DNA of 64,000 nucleotides from Cyanobium sp. Cruz CV13-4-11. GTDB taxonomy: Bacteria > Cyanobacteriota > Cyanobacteriia > PCC-6307 > Cyanobiaceae. Shown in pieces: positions 1 through 9,086 of this stretch; within the stretch, counting starts at the first letter, position 1, and the number at the start of each line of letters is the position of its first letter. The stretch lies in assembly GCF_024346055.1 (NCBI RefSeq), contig NZ_JAGQCH010000003.1, positions 124,001 through 188,000 on the forward strand, given 5' to 3'. The notes below the pieces were generated by a model. That model saw nothing but the letters and a program-made list of their open reading frames with translations. It made no database searches and was not told the origin of the DNA. The translations under genes and the position numbers were made by a program.

Positions 1-223
1 CGGTTTGAAATCCAAGCCAGCTTAGCCGGAAGCTCGCATCCGATCAGAAACGGGCGCCGGTCACGGTCGCTTCAGCCCTGTCATCTGGGGACAGCTGCGG
101 CAGAGCGGATGATCCACAGGCCCTGTGCCCGCTGTTCTTAGCGACTGAGTTCTTCTTCTCAAGCAAAAGCGGTGTTGGAAACCTTCGGCAAGACCTGGTT
201 AGCGTTGAAGTCTCCCTTCCAGC
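1..223. other. Intergenic left edge, no gene seen
   Basis: I see no supportable gene here. The short open frames in this stretch have no recognisable protein character and no convincing start. It lies downstream of the Bax-inhibitor-like gene, beyond its terminator. Confidence 0.5.
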
Positions 224-253
224 AAAAAGGGCCTGTCCACAAAGAACAGGCCC
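224..253 (-). terminator. Rho-independent terminator of the Bax-inhibitor-like gene
   Basis: An 8-bp perfect inverted repeat (GGGCCTGT at 229-236, ACAGGCCC at 246-253) is followed on the minus strand by a run of five T (224-228). It sits about 35 bases past the stop of the minus-strand gene at 288, which is the expected place for an intrinsic terminator. Confidence 0.85.
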
Positions 254-287
254 AAGCAAGCAATTCAAAGAGAAGCGGCTGAATACT

Positions 288-1025
288 TCAGTCGCGCCGA
301 CCGCCGCCCTGAAGAGCAATGATCAGCCTCAGGATGAAGATGAAGAGGTTGATGTAGGTGAGATACATGCCAAGGGCGCCGGCCAGATACTGGTCGTCGC
401 TGTAGGTACGCGGCATCGTGTAGAAATCGACGAAGGCCGCTCCCACGAAGATCACCGTGCCGAAGCCGGCGATCATCAGCTCGAAACCACCTCCAGTGAA
501 GATGGCCGGGGCAAACAGGCCACCCACCAATTGCACCACCATGGCGATCACCAGGCCGATGATGCCAAGACCCACCACTCCGCTGAGGGCCTGGCCGACG
601 TTGTCGCTCATCCGGCGGCCAAAAAAGGAGGCGATCACGAAGGTGATGCCCGTGGCCAGGGCGGCGGTGCCAACGGCGCCGACACCAGCCGCCGTCACGG
701 CGTAGCTCACGATGCCGCTGAGGGTGAAACCTGTGATCAGGCTGTAGGCCGTCAGGATCGGCAAGGCGGTGCCGGCGTTGCCCTTCATGGCGGCGTTCTG
801 GGCCACAAAGAAGAGGATGAAGTTGCCGATCAGGGCCACCCAGAACAGGGGCATGAACAGGGCCGGCGCGCTGGCCATCAGGGACATGCCACCAAGGACA
901 CCACCAGCGGTGAGCACCATGCCACCACCCACGTAGGGGAGGGCCTTGTTGACCACGTTGGGTCCGATCAGGGCGCTGGACTGGGCTTCGCGGATCGCTT
1001 CCTGGAAATTGCTTCTGGCCGGCAT
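288..1025 (-). CDS. Bax inhibitor-1 (BI-1/YccA) family membrane protein
   Basis: A 245-residue protein with about seven hydrophobic segments and a short hydrophilic N terminus, matching the BI-1/YccA family in length and layout. The FVDFYTMPRTYSDDQY stretch near residue 200 and the C-terminal YINLFIFILRLI segment are family-like. Family members sit in membranes and are linked to calcium or proton leak and stress survival; the bacterial role is poorly defined. The ATG at 1023-1025 is the only good start. The gene has its own terminator, so it is probably a single transcription unit. The family call is firm; the exact function is not. Confidence 0.9.
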   Translation of the reverse strand: MPARSNFQEAIREAQSSALIGPNVVNKALPYVGGGMVLTAGGVLGGMSLMASAPALFMPLFWVALIGNFILFFVAQNAAMKGNAGTALPILTAYSLITGFTLSGIVSYAVTAAGVGAVGTAALATGITFVIASFFGRRMSDNVGQALSGVVGLGIIGLVIAMVVQLVGGLFAPAIFTGGGFELMIAGFGTVIFVGAAFVDFYTMPRTYSDDQYLAGALGMYLTYINLFIFILRLIIALQGGGRRD

Positions 1026-1128
1026 GGCACTCGCATTTCAAACTTGATCTATCTTGCCAGCGACTCCAGGGTTACGGCGAGGAGGCCGGTTCGGATCTCC
1101 CCATGCAGGCCCGTCAGGCAGCCAGGCT

Positions 1129-1635
1129 TCAGGCGTTGCCCCCGGGCTGGCTGCGGGATCCGGGCCAGAGCCACACCGCCAGCAGCGCGACACCCGTGCC
1201 GATGCAGGATTCCAGAAAGCGCAGCAGGGCATTCAGACCCGGACTCAGGGACGGATCCAGGCTGCCGGTGACCATCACAACGATCACCGTGATCGCCGCC
1301 AGACGGCCATGACTTGGCACGTTGATCGCCGCACAGATCATCACCGTGGCGAAGATCGCCGCCGCCATGCCGAGGGGGTGAAAAGGGAGCAGCGTCAGGT
1401 ACACCGCACTGGTGATGGCGCCGATCGCCGACCCCAGAATCCGCAGCGAGGCGGAGGAGGCCGCATCCTTGCGGGTGAGCTGGGTCACCACGACAGCGGA
1501 GATCGCCGACCAGAGGGCGCCGATCTTGGGCAGGTAGCCCGGAAACAGGCTCGTGAACCAGAAACCCAGGAGGTAGGCCACCAGAGCGGCCACCGCGATC
1601 TGGGCGGGGATGCGCAGTCGTTCAGCGCTGTTCAT
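1129..1635 (-). CDS. FUSC-like aromatic acid exporter family membrane protein
   Basis: A 168-residue protein made almost entirely of hydrophobic segments: AAVALVALVAYLLG-like helix early, a GALWSAISAVVV helix, an ILGSAIGAI helix and a C-terminal GVALLAVWLW helix. This matches the compact membrane half of the FUSC/YccS family, which is associated with efflux of aromatic acids or with envelope functions. Its ATG overlaps the stop of phoH in an ATGA arrangement (1632-1635), so the two are probably translationally coupled. It lacks the large cytoplasmic domain of full-length FUSC proteins. Substrate unknown. Confidence 0.75.
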   Translation of the reverse strand: MNSAERLRIPAQIAVAALVAYLLGFWFTSLFPGYLPKIGALWSAISAVVVTQLTRKDAASSASLRILGSAIGAITSAVYLTLLPFHPLGMAAAIFATVMICAAINVPSHGRLAAITVIVVMVTGSLDPSLSPGLNALLRFLESCIGTGVALLAVWLWPGSRSQPGGNA

Positions 1636-2648
1636 GGTTCCAAGCGGGCGGGGGTGCCATCCATCCGCCTCCTGGCTGGGGGGGCCGGTAGGCGGGAATC
1701 GCGGCGGGCGTAGGCCTGCACCAGCCGCTGCACAAGGGGGTGGCGCACCACATCCGCATCGGTGAACTGGCAGATGGCCACGCCTTCCACCCCCTGCAGC
1801 ACCTGCTCCGCCTCCACCAGGCCGCTCAGCTGGCCCGGGGGCAGATCGATCTGGGTGGTGTCCCCCGTTACGACCATGCGGGAGTTCTCCCCCAACCGTG
1901 TCAGCACCATCCGCATCTGGGCGCAGGTGGTGTTCTGGGCCTCATCGAGGATCACGAAGGCATCGGCCAGGGTGCGGCCGCGCATGAAGGCCAGGGGCGC
2001 CACCTCGATCACCCCCTTCTCCAGGAGTTGGGTGGTGCGTTCCTGGCCCAGCAGCCCATGGAGGGCGTCGTAGAGGGGGCGCAGATAGGGATCCACCTTC
2101 TGCTGGAGGTCACCGGGCAGGAAGCCAAGCCGTTCGCCCGCCTCCACCGCCGGACGCGTGAGAATCAGCCGCTCCACCTTGCGTTCCTGCAGCATCCTCA
2201 CAGCCAGGATCGTGGCCAGGAAGGTTTTTCCGGTGCCGGCCGGGCCGATGGCCAGGGTCAGGTCGTGGCGTTCGATCGCCTCGACGTAGCCGTTCTGGCG
2301 CAGGGTTCGCGGCCGCAGGGGCCTGCCGGTGACGCTGGTGGCCAGCACCTGGAGGCCCATGCTGCGGTGCTGCTCGGAGCGTCCGGTGTCCAGGGCCGTC
2401 AGGGCGACCTGGATGTCCACCGGGCCGATGGGCTCGCCCCGTTGCCACAGGGGCTCCAGGAGCTGGATCAGGGCCTGAAGCCGCTCCACCTGGGAGCTGC
2501 GGCCCCGGATCTGAAGGTCGAGACCCCTGAGGACGATCTGCGCACCGGTGAGGGCTTCGAGCCGCCGCAGGGAGGCCCCATCGATGCCCGCCAGGGCAAC
2601 GGCGGCGCCGCTGTCAGGGAGGGCAAACGTGGAGGAGAGTTCGCTCAG
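1632..2648 (-). CDS. phoH: PhoH-like P-loop ATPase, probable CTG start
   Basis: PhoH/YbeZ-type ATPase linked to RNA metabolism. The Walker A motif GPAGTGKT, the Walker B region VILDEAQN and the [10 protein letters not shown] motif are all visible. A GTG at 2489 would give 285 residues, but the same frame stays open upstream and encodes the conserved KH-like N-terminal region of this family (for example [19 protein letters not shown]), so the true protein is about 338 residues. No ATG, GTG or TTG occurs in frame upstream of 2489. The only sensible start is CTG at 2646-2648, overlapping the rpsP stop TGA at 2645-2647 as CTGA. This points to non-canonical initiation coupled to rpsP. Family certain; start inferred. 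Confidence 0.85.
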   Translation of the reverse strand: MSELSSTFALPDSGAAVALAGIDGASLRRLEALTGAQIVLRGLDLQIRGRSSQVERLQALIQLLEPLWQRGEPIGPVDIQVALTALDTGRSEQHRSMGLQVLATSVTGRPLRPRTLRQNGYVEAIERHDLTLAIGPAGTGKTFLATILAVRMLQERKVERLILTRPAVEAGERLGFLPGDLQQKVDPYLRPLYDALHGLLGQERTTQLLEKGVIEVAPLAFMRGRTLADAFVILDEAQNTTCAQMRMVLTRLGENSRMVVTGDTTQIDLPPGQLSGLVEAEQVLQGVEGVAICQFTDADVVRHPLVQRLVQAYARRDSRLPAPPARRRMDGTPARLEP

Positions 2649-3067
2649 GCCTCGGTGGCAGCTGGTTCGGCGGCGGCGACTTCGGCAGCGGCCGCCGCGG
2701 CCGCTTCTTCAGCCAGCTTGGCGGCGGCGGCCTCCTTGGCGGCTGCCGCCTCCTTGATGGCGGCGGCAGCGGCGGCCTCGCGGGCGGCGGCCTGCTTGAC
2801 CTTGCCGACTGTTTCGGCCGGCCGGACGGTCTTCTCGATCAGACCGCCCTTCTCGAGCAGGGTGCGAACCGTATCCGTGGGCTGGGCTCCCTGGCCGAGG
2901 CGCAGGCGGATGGCTTCGGTGTCCAGGCGCGTTTCCTTGGTGCGGGGGTTGTAGAAGCCCAGCTCCTCAAGCGGACGGCCATCGCGGCGGGAGGTGCTGT
3001 TGGTGGCCACCAGACGGAAACTCGCTTCCCGTTTCTTGCCGAACCGCTTCAGCCGGAGCTTGATCAT
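2645..3067 (-). CDS. rpsP: 30S ribosomal protein S16 with long Ala-rich tail
   Basis: Residues 1-80 are a standard S16 (starts [20 protein letters not shown], then [15 protein letters not shown]). S16 helps assemble the 30S subunit. The start is ATG at 3065-3067; the longer open frame upstream lacks homology. After about residue 92 the protein continues with some 48 residues made almost only of Ala, Glu and Lys, including several [10 protein letters not shown]-like blocks that should form a long charged helix. Total length is 140, against roughly 80-90 for most bacterial S16. The gene lies between ffh and phoH on the minus strand, and its stop overlaps the putative phoH start. Confidence 0.95.
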   Translation of the reverse strand: MIKLRLKRFGKKREASFRLVATNSTSRRDGRPLEELGFYNPRTKETRLDTEAIRLRLGQGAQPTDTVRTLLEKGGLIEKTVRPAETVGKVKQAAAREAAAAAAIKEAAAAKEAAAAKLAEEAAAAAAAEVAAAEPAATEA

Positions 3068-3113
3068 CTGGAAAAGGGTGCTCGAAATGCAGCCCCCAAT
3101 CCTACAGGCCGGT

Positions 3114-4562
3114 TCACAGCTGGCCGAACCCCTTGCGCTTCTTGGCCGGCTTGGGGGGCCTGGGTGGCTTGCCGCCGCCGCGGCCACCAGGAGCCCCCAT
3201 CCCCGGCATCCCGCCCATCCCCGGAAAGCCACCCATCCCGGGCATCCCAGGCATCCCTGGCATGCCACCGCGGCTCATCTGCTGCATGAAGCCGCGCATC
3301 TTCTGGAAGTCGCTGAGAACCTTGTCGACGTCGGCCGGTGTGTGGCCACTGCCGGCGGCGATGCGGCGACGGCGGGAGGGCTGGGAGGCGAGCAGTTCGG
3401 GCTGGCGGCGCTCGGCCTCGGTCATCGATCCGATCATGGCCTCGATGCGCTTGAGCTGGCTCTCGCCCTGCCGCAACATGCCGTCGTCGATCTTGTTCAT
3501 CCCCGGGATCAGTTTCATGAGCCCGCCCAGGGAGCCCATGCGCTTGATCAGGCGCATCTGCTGGACGAAATCGGAGAAATCGAAGCTGGCTTCCTGCAGC
3601 TTGCGCTGCATCTTTTCCACATCGGCGAGCTCCACCTCCTTGGTGGCCTTCTCCACCAGGGTGAGCACATCGCCCATCCCCAGGATCCGGCTCGCCATCC
3701 GTTCCGGGTGGAACGGCTGCAGCGCTTCCACCTTCTCACCGGTACCGATGAACTTGATCGGCGCACCGCTGACCTTGCGGATCGAGAGCGCCGCCCCGCC
3801 GCGGGAATCGCCATCCAGCTTGGTGAGCACGGCGCCGGTGATGCCCACCTGCTCATGGAAAGCGCGGGTGAGTTCGGCGGCCTCCTGGCCGATCATCGAA
3901 TCCACCACCAGCAGCACCTCATCCGGGGCCGCCGCCTCCCGGATCCTGACCATCTCCTCCATCATCAAGGCATCGATCTGGAGCCGGCCGGCTGTGTCCA
4001 CCAGCACCGTGTCGAAGCCCTCGTCCCGTCCCTTGGCCACGCCGGCGGCAGCGATCGCTTCCGGCTTGGCGTCACTGCCGAGGCTGAAGACCTCCACGCC
4101 GATCTGGCGGCCCAGGGTCTGCAACTGGTCGATGGCGGCCGGCCGGTACACATCGGCGGCCACCAGCAGGGCACGCCGCCCCTGTTCCTTGAGGTGCAGG
4201 CCCAGCTTGGCGGTGGCGGTGGTCTTGCCGGCCCCCTGCAGACCGGCCATCAGGATCACGGTGGGCCCGTCCGTCGCCCGGGCCAGGGGCGCGTTGGCGC
4301 CCCCCATGGTGTCGACCAGCTGCTCGTGCACCAGCTGGATGAACTTCTGATCCGGGCTCACTCCCCGCACCACCTCGGCCCCTACGGCCTTGCGCCGCAC
4401 CTCCTCGACGAATTCCTTCACCACCGGCAGGCTCACGTCAGCCTCCAGCAGCGCCCGTCGCACCTCCCTGAGGGCGCCGTCGACGTTCGTTTCCGAGATG
4501 GCCGCCTGGCCGCGCAGTCCCTTGACCGCGTCTTCAAAGCGCTGGGAGAGTTCGTCGAACAT
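3114..4562 (-). CDS. ffh: Signal recognition particle protein Ffh
   Basis: The SRP54 GTPase that binds SRP RNA and signal sequences and delivers nascent membrane proteins to FtsY. The N domain is followed by G-domain motifs: [15 protein letters not shown] (G1, about residue 107), VDTAGRLQ (G3) and TKLDGD (G4). The C-terminal M domain ends in a repeated Met-Gly-Pro tract ([12 protein letters not shown]) and a basic tail. At 482 residues the length is normal. The start codon ATG (4560-4562) shares one base with the stop of ftn2 (TGATG), so the two genes are coupled. Confidence 0.98.
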   Translation of the reverse strand: MFDELSQRFEDAVKGLRGQAAISETNVDGALREVRRALLEADVSLPVVKEFVEEVRRKAVGAEVVRGVSPDQKFIQLVHEQLVDTMGGANAPLARATDGPTVILMAGLQGAGKTTATAKLGLHLKEQGRRALLVAADVYRPAAIDQLQTLGRQIGVEVFSLGSDAKPEAIAAAGVAKGRDEGFDTVLVDTAGRLQIDALMMEEMVRIREAAAPDEVLLVVDSMIGQEAAELTRAFHEQVGITGAVLTKLDGDSRGGAALSIRKVSGAPIKFIGTGEKVEALQPFHPERMASRILGMGDVLTLVEKATKEVELADVEKMQRKLQEASFDFSDFVQQMRLIKRMGSLGGLMKLIPGMNKIDDGMLRQGESQLKRIEAMIGSMTEAERRQPELLASQPSRRRRIAAGSGHTPADVDKVLSDFQKMRGFMQQMSRGGMPGMPGMPGMGGFPGMGGMPGMGAPGGRGGGKPPRPPKPAKKRKGFGQL

Positions 4563-6550
4563 CAGTTGAGAGATTGGGTGGCCGCCAGGCGCCAGCTGTC
4601 GCCGTCGCGTCCGAATACATAACCATTGCGCAGCTCCAAGGGCGCCGTGGTCTCCAGCACCGTCCCATTCGCGTCAAGGCGCCGGTCGCTGTAGCGGAGC
4701 CGGGCGATGGCGACGAGGCGCTGGGGGCCGCTTTCCGACAGGCTGAGATCGATGATCTGAACCTCCAGCTTCTGGGTCTGGCCCCGGGCGGCATCGTCGC
4801 GGCGCTCCCTGGCGAGCAGGGCCATCGGCCCTTCCCGGGCGATGCGATCGAGGTCCTGAGGGATCGGTTCGCCTGCCAGGACGCCGCTCTTCACCGTCAG
4901 CCAGTTCTCCAGCAGGCGGCGCACCTGGGACGCATCGGGACGGCTCACGGTGAGTGGGGTGATGCGCAGCCCGACCACAGGCGTAGGGGCGGGTTTCGGA
5001 GAGGGTTTCGGAGAGAGTTTCAGAGCTGGAGCCGGGGCGGTGACCGGCGGTGCCGGCGCCGGTGGCGGCGAGCTCTGGCGCTGCCGCAGCCCCCAGGCAG
5101 CGGCCAGCACCAGCAGCAGGGCGGCGCCGCCCCCCAGCAGCCAGGGCCTCGGGGGCAGTGGCCAGCGCAGGGGGACGTCGTCATCTAGCTCCCCGTCGTC
5201 ATCGGGATCCGTTTCGGCATCGGCTGCAGGGAGAGGGGCGAAGCCGCCGGCGGCATCTCCATCGAGGCTCAGGGGCGCGGGCGGCGCCAGCGTTCCCAGG
5301 CCGAGGTCGTCGAAGGGAGGGAAGGAGGAGGCTTCGGCAGGCTCAGCGACTGCCGGGGAAGGGAGGTAGGCGCGGCCCCTGCGTTGGTCCTCCCGCTCGA
5401 CGTAGGCCACCACGTCGCGGTCACTGAAGTAGGCCACCAGATCAGGCTCGGCTTCGAGGTCCCGGTAGCCCGGCAGCACATCCCGCACCAGCCAGTCGCT
5501 GCAATAGGCGCAGAGCTGACCCAGGGGGTCGGCACTTTTGCCGGCGGCCCAGTCCTTCAGCTCCTGGCTGGCGCCCCGGTCGAAGCAGGACCGCGCCGTA
5601 TCGGCCTCGCCCAGCAGCAGGTGCAGATTGGCCAGCAGCGGTTCGATCCCCTCCCGGCCGCTGCGCTGCAGACGGTGTCTGGCCTCGGCGATGCGCTCGG
5701 GCTTGCGCTGGGCGAATCCGGAGGCGGTCAGGGCGATGGTGGCCAGGAAGTCGGCGGCATCGGAGCCGCTGGCCGCCCAGCGGCTGAACAGATCCACCTG
5801 CTCCTGAACCGTGAGAAAGGCACGGATCTGGTGGAAGAAGGGCTGGAAATCCTGGCTGGGGAACTGGGGATCGCCATCGCCTTCAAGCCCGCCACGCCGC
5901 TGCACCAGTTGCTCCAGCAACGCCAGGCCCTCCTGCCGCTCGACACCGGCAACCAGGTCCCGGCTCAGCAGGTCGAGCACCCGGTAGGGCGTGAGGTGTT
6001 CCAGCTGGGCGTGCATGGCTTCCCTGAGGTCGGGTTGCCTGCCAAGGCGTTGCAGCAGCTGCAGACCCTGCTCCAGGGTGCGGGCGGCGGCTTCGAAGCG
6101 GCGCTGCTCCTCTAGTTCGCTGGCGGCCGCGAGGCAGGCCAACCCCGCCAGGAGCGTGAGATCGCCTTCGCGGCCGCTGCCGAGGGTGGGTGACTGGGGA
6201 GGCTGCAGCGAGCGGCTGGCCAGCTCGAAGGCCTCCAGGGGTTGGCCCCCCTCCATCAGCAGCACCAGTCCGCCTACCTGGCGGGCGGTGGCGATCTCCA
6301 GGGCCGGCTGCAGGGTGCCGTCGGTGTTGGCCAGGCTCGTCAGTTCCGCCTCGTAGGCAGCGCGCCGATCCGCATCGGAGAGCAGGTCGGCGCTGGCCCG
6401 AAGCAACTCCGCACGCGCCTGCAGGGTTTCGGGGCTGAACCCTCCGTGGGGCAGACGGTCCAGGCGCGACTGGAGGGTGCGCAGGACCCCCTGGGCATCG
6501 GCGGACGAAGGCACGCCCAGCAAGCGGAAATGATCGATCGGCAGGTCCAA
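4562..6550 (-). CDS. ftn2: ARC6/Ftn2-type cell division protein (J-like and IMS domains)
   Basis: A 662-residue protein with the layout of cyanobacterial Ftn2/ZipN, the homologue of plant ARC6 that anchors the FtsZ ring. It has an N-terminal J-like domain (residues about 5-70, DHFRLLGVPSSADAQ then LLSDADRRAAYEAEL), a long helical region, one transmembrane segment near residue 480 (WLLGGGAALLLVLAAAWGL), a Pro/Ala linker, and a C-terminal IMS-type domain (VRRLLENWLTVKSGVLAG to WRLAATQSLN). The HPD signature of true J-proteins is absent, as is usual in this family. It is the first gene of the minus-strand run and is followed with a one-base overlap by ffh. Confidence 0.88.
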   Translation of the reverse strand: MDLPIDHFRLLGVPSSADAQGVLRTLQSRLDRLPHGGFSPETLQARAELLRASADLLSDADRRAAYEAELTSLANTDGTLQPALEIATARQVGGLVLLMEGGQPLEAFELASRSLQPPQSPTLGSGREGDLTLLAGLACLAAASELEEQRRFEAAARTLEQGLQLLQRLGRQPDLREAMHAQLEHLTPYRVLDLLSRDLVAGVERQEGLALLEQLVQRRGGLEGDGDPQFPSQDFQPFFHQIRAFLTVQEQVDLFSRWAASGSDAADFLATIALTASGFAQRKPERIAEARHRLQRSGREGIEPLLANLHLLLGEADTARSCFDRGASQELKDWAAGKSADPLGQLCAYCSDWLVRDVLPGYRDLEAEPDLVAYFSDRDVVAYVEREDQRRGRAYLPSPAVAEPAEASSFPPFDDLGLGTLAPPAPLSLDGDAAGGFAPLPAADAETDPDDDGELDDDVPLRWPLPPRPWLLGGGAALLLVLAAAWGLRQRQSSPPPAPAPPVTAPAPALKLSPKPSPKPAPTPVVGLRITPLTVSRPDASQVRRLLENWLTVKSGVLAGEPIPQDLDRIAREGPMALLARERRDDAARGQTQKLEVQIIDLSLSESGPQRLVAIARLRYSDRRLDANGTVLETTAPLELRNGYVFGRDGDSWRLAATQSLN

Positions 6551-6658
6551 TCCGATGATGACGCTGGGGCGCGACTGTAGTCAGAGGCAGTGGTTTTGAC
6601 TGTCACCAGGGAACGGACCCCGTACAGTCATGGCTACGAATCGCATCGCCTTCCTGCC

Positions 6659-7768
6659 ATGACTCAGGAATTGACCGCGGCGCGGGCAGCCCAGCCCGCC
6701 AGCCCTGGGGCCGCCGCGTCTTCTGAGGAGGCCGGCAGCCATGCGGTGCGGCTTGAGGGCCTGTATCCGGCCGAGCGGGCCAGCGTCAGCCGGGACGAGG
6801 GCCTGATGCTCTACCGCGACATGACCCTGGGGCGCCGCTTCGAGGACAAGTGCGCCGAGATGTACTACCGCGGCAAGATGTTCGGCTTCGTGCATCTGTA
6901 CAACGGTCAGGAAGCGGTCTCCACCGGGGTGATCCGGGCAATGCGGCTCCAGCACGACTGGTTCTGCAGCACCTACCGCGACCATGTCCATGCCCTGAGC
7001 TGCGGCGTGCCGGCCCGGGAGGTGATGAGCGAGCTGTTCGGCAAGGCCACCGGATGCAGCAAGGGGCGGGGCGGCTCGATGCACCTGTTCTCCCGCGAGC
7101 ACCATCTGCTCGGCGGCTATGCGTTCATCGGCGAGGGTATTCCCGTGGCGCTGGGGGCGGCCTTCACCAGCCGCTACAAGCGTGACGCCCTCGGCCAGGC
7201 CGACAGCGATGCGGTCACCGCGGCCTTCTTCGGGGACGGCACCTGCAACATCGGCCAGTTCTATGAATGCCTGAACATGGCCGCGCTCTGGAAGCTGCCG
7301 ATCCTGTTCGTGGTCGAGAACAACCGCTGGGCCATCGGCATGGACCACAACCGGGCCACCAGCGAGCCGGAGATCTGGCGCAAGGCGGCGGGCTTCGGCA
7401 TGGTCGGCGAGGAGGTCGACGGCATGGATGTGCTAGCCGTGAGGGCCGCGGCCCAGCGGGCCATCGAGCGGGCCAGGGCTGGGGAAGGCCCCACCCTGTT
7501 GGAGTGCCTCACCTACCGCTTCCGCGGCCATTCCCTGGCCGATCCCGACGAGCTCCGCGAAGCGGCCGAGAAGGAGTTCTGGGCCAAGCGTGATCCCATC
7601 AAGCAGCTGGCCGGCCGCCTGGTCGAGCAGGGCCTGGCCTCACTTGAGGAGCTCAGGGAGATCGACAGGGAGATCGATGCCGAAGTGGCCGACTGCGTCG
7701 AGTTCGCCCTGGCGGCCCCCGAGCCCGATGGCAGTGAGCTCACCCGCTACATCTGGGCGGAGGACTGA
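6659..7768 (+). CDS. pdhA: Pyruvate dehydrogenase E1 component, alpha subunit
   Basis: The E1 alpha subunit of pyruvate dehydrogenase, which with thiamine diphosphate decarboxylates pyruvate and passes the acetyl group to E2. The thiamine-binding signature runs from [19 protein letters not shown] to FVVENN. The phosphorylation-loop region reads [16 protein letters not shown]. The chosen ATG at 6659 gives 369 residues and a normal N terminus; an upstream TTG at 6590 would add unconserved residues. The gene is divergent from ftn2 with about 110 bases between them, which must hold both promoters. The E1 beta subunit is not in the window. Confidence 0.97.
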   Translation: MTQELTAARAAQPASPGAAASSEEAGSHAVRLEGLYPAERASVSRDEGLMLYRDMTLGRRFEDKCAEMYYRGKMFGFVHLYNGQEAVSTGVIRAMRLQHDWFCSTYRDHVHALSCGVPAREVMSELFGKATGCSKGRGGSMHLFSREHHLLGGYAFIGEGIPVALGAAFTSRYKRDALGQADSDAVTAAFFGDGTCNIGQFYECLNMAALWKLPILFVVENNRWAIGMDHNRATSEPEIWRKAAGFGMVGEEVDGMDVLAVRAAAQRAIERARAGEGPTLLECLTYRFRGHSLADPDELREAAEKEFWAKRDPIKQLAGRLVEQGLASLEELREIDREIDAEVADCVEFALAAPEPDGSELTRYIWAED

Positions 7769-7798
7769 CCCTCCGTCGGCGCAGGGTTAGTTCGAAAG

Positions 7799-8692
7799 TC
7801 AGGACGGCGGGCGACGGACTCGCCGGACGAATCTTATCAATCGTCTGGCTTTGCTCCTGAGGGGATCCAGATAAGGCATCGTAAAGAACACCTTGCGATA
7901 AATGGCATTGAGAGGTGTGATTTCTTCTTTGAACTCACGGTGGTGAAGGAGAATAGTTTCTCTCTCAATCGCTCTTTCTTTATGGTGGATATCCCTGAGA
8001 CTATCCTCATTAGGGCGCATACCGAGTTGGTGGAAGATGATTCCTGCGGCTGTCTGATCAAAACGGTGGCCGCCGACACGTGGATCCGAGGAGATGCAGC
8101 CTCCCTTATTCCAAGCGATAGCGTAGTGCTCATCGAGGGTCGTGATCGGCGTCCTGCCTCCTCTGCAAGTCAGCCCGTCTGTGTTGAGGGCATGCCAAGC
8201 TTCAAGAAAACGAATGCCAGATTCGTGGCGTACGTTCACTCCAATCACAGAGGTGGGAATCTCGGGAATCTTCATCGCTTCCTCACGACTGATGCAGTGG
8301 TGTTGTAATACTTCGTCGCTGGACCATTGCCCAAGAGACTGGCCATAATTATTGCAAAAGGCTACGTACCCGTGCTCATTGATAGTTTGGAATATTGGCT
8401 CCACTGGGCGAAGGGCGACGATCGTTGCATCCATCCAAAGTATCTCTTCGTAGCCACGTTTTCTGGCCTCTAAAAAGCAAAAAGTCTTGAAAGCCATTGG
8501 AGCTTCAAACTGTGTGGGTGAACGGAGTGGCAATTCCTCGTTCCAAGCCAGAAAATCGCCCTTGAAGCGAACTCTCGTCAGGCTCTCCTCCAGCCTCTCC
8601 AGCGATTGGGCGAGGCCTTTCCGTCCAATGGCAAGGCTAATGACACACCGTTTTGCTGGATGCGATGCCCCACCCATGGTCACCCTTTTCAT
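7799..8692 (-). CDS. Glycosyltransferase-like hypothetical protein
   Basis: A 297-residue protein of uncertain family. The segment RKRGYEEILWMDATIVALRP (about residues 75-95) resembles the region around the DxD motif of GT-A nucleotide-sugar transferases, with DAT in place of DxD. The C terminus is strongly basic (KARRLIRFVRRVRRP). The start is ATG at 8690-8692, preceded eight bases upstream by AGGA on the minus strand. A longer frame opening at 8812 would add an unconserved, Asn/Ser-rich stretch. Base composition is clearly richer in A+T than the flanking pdhA and sigma-factor genes, which suggests acquisition by transfer. It probably modifies a surface glycan, but that is inference. Confidence 0.6.
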   Translation of the reverse strand: MKRVTMGGASHPAKRCVISLAIGRKGLAQSLERLEESLTRVRFKGDFLAWNEELPLRSPTQFEAPMAFKTFCFLEARKRGYEEILWMDATIVALRPVEPIFQTINEHGYVAFCNNYGQSLGQWSSDEVLQHHCISREEAMKIPEIPTSVIGVNVRHESGIRFLEAWHALNTDGLTCRGGRTPITTLDEHYAIAWNKGGCISSDPRVGGHRFDQTAAGIIFHQLGMRPNEDSLRDIHHKERAIERETILLHHREFKEEITPLNAIYRKVFFTMPYLDPLRSKARRLIRFVRRVRRPPS

Positions 8693-9086
8693 CGGATCAT
8701 TCCTGGAAGGCAGATCATGGGATGGCTGATCGGATGGATTGTTGGCCCGATGCTGCAGTGATGTGGTCTTGTTGGAGGCATGATTGTGATTGTTGACCTT
8801 TTGGCAAGACATGTTGATTGATGATAGTATAACTTGTGTCTCTCGCAGGTTCTAATCAATTCTGGTGCCCAGGGTCGCTGGCGCATCTCCACCGGCCGCC
8901 ATGGCCTGTTCATGATGTCATCAGTGGTCATGCCGCCTCAGCCCGTCGGTGCTTTCCAGGAATCACCCAGGTGCCGTCCTGGGAAATTGATCACTGAAGA
9001 TTAACAAGGATCGGTTCGGGAGCAGTGTTCAAGTCGGCCTGGCGACGATGGCTCGGTCGAAGGGGGCTCACCCGCTCCTGAGATCT
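8693..9086. other. AT-richer intergenic stretch with possible promoter
   Basis: No gene supported. It is AT-richer than its surroundings, like the adjacent glycosyltransferase-like gene. A TATACT hexamer on the minus strand (8826-8831) could be a -10 element for that gene, but I see no well-spaced -35. An imperfect hairpin (CCCAGG/CCTGGG, near 8966-8983) lies downstream of the sigma factor and lacks a T run on the minus strand. Confidence 0.4.

Noticed and set aside
2994-4622. Plus-strand open frame of about 540 codons opposite ffh
   Set aside because: Shadow of ffh; His/Leu/Gly-rich with no motifs.
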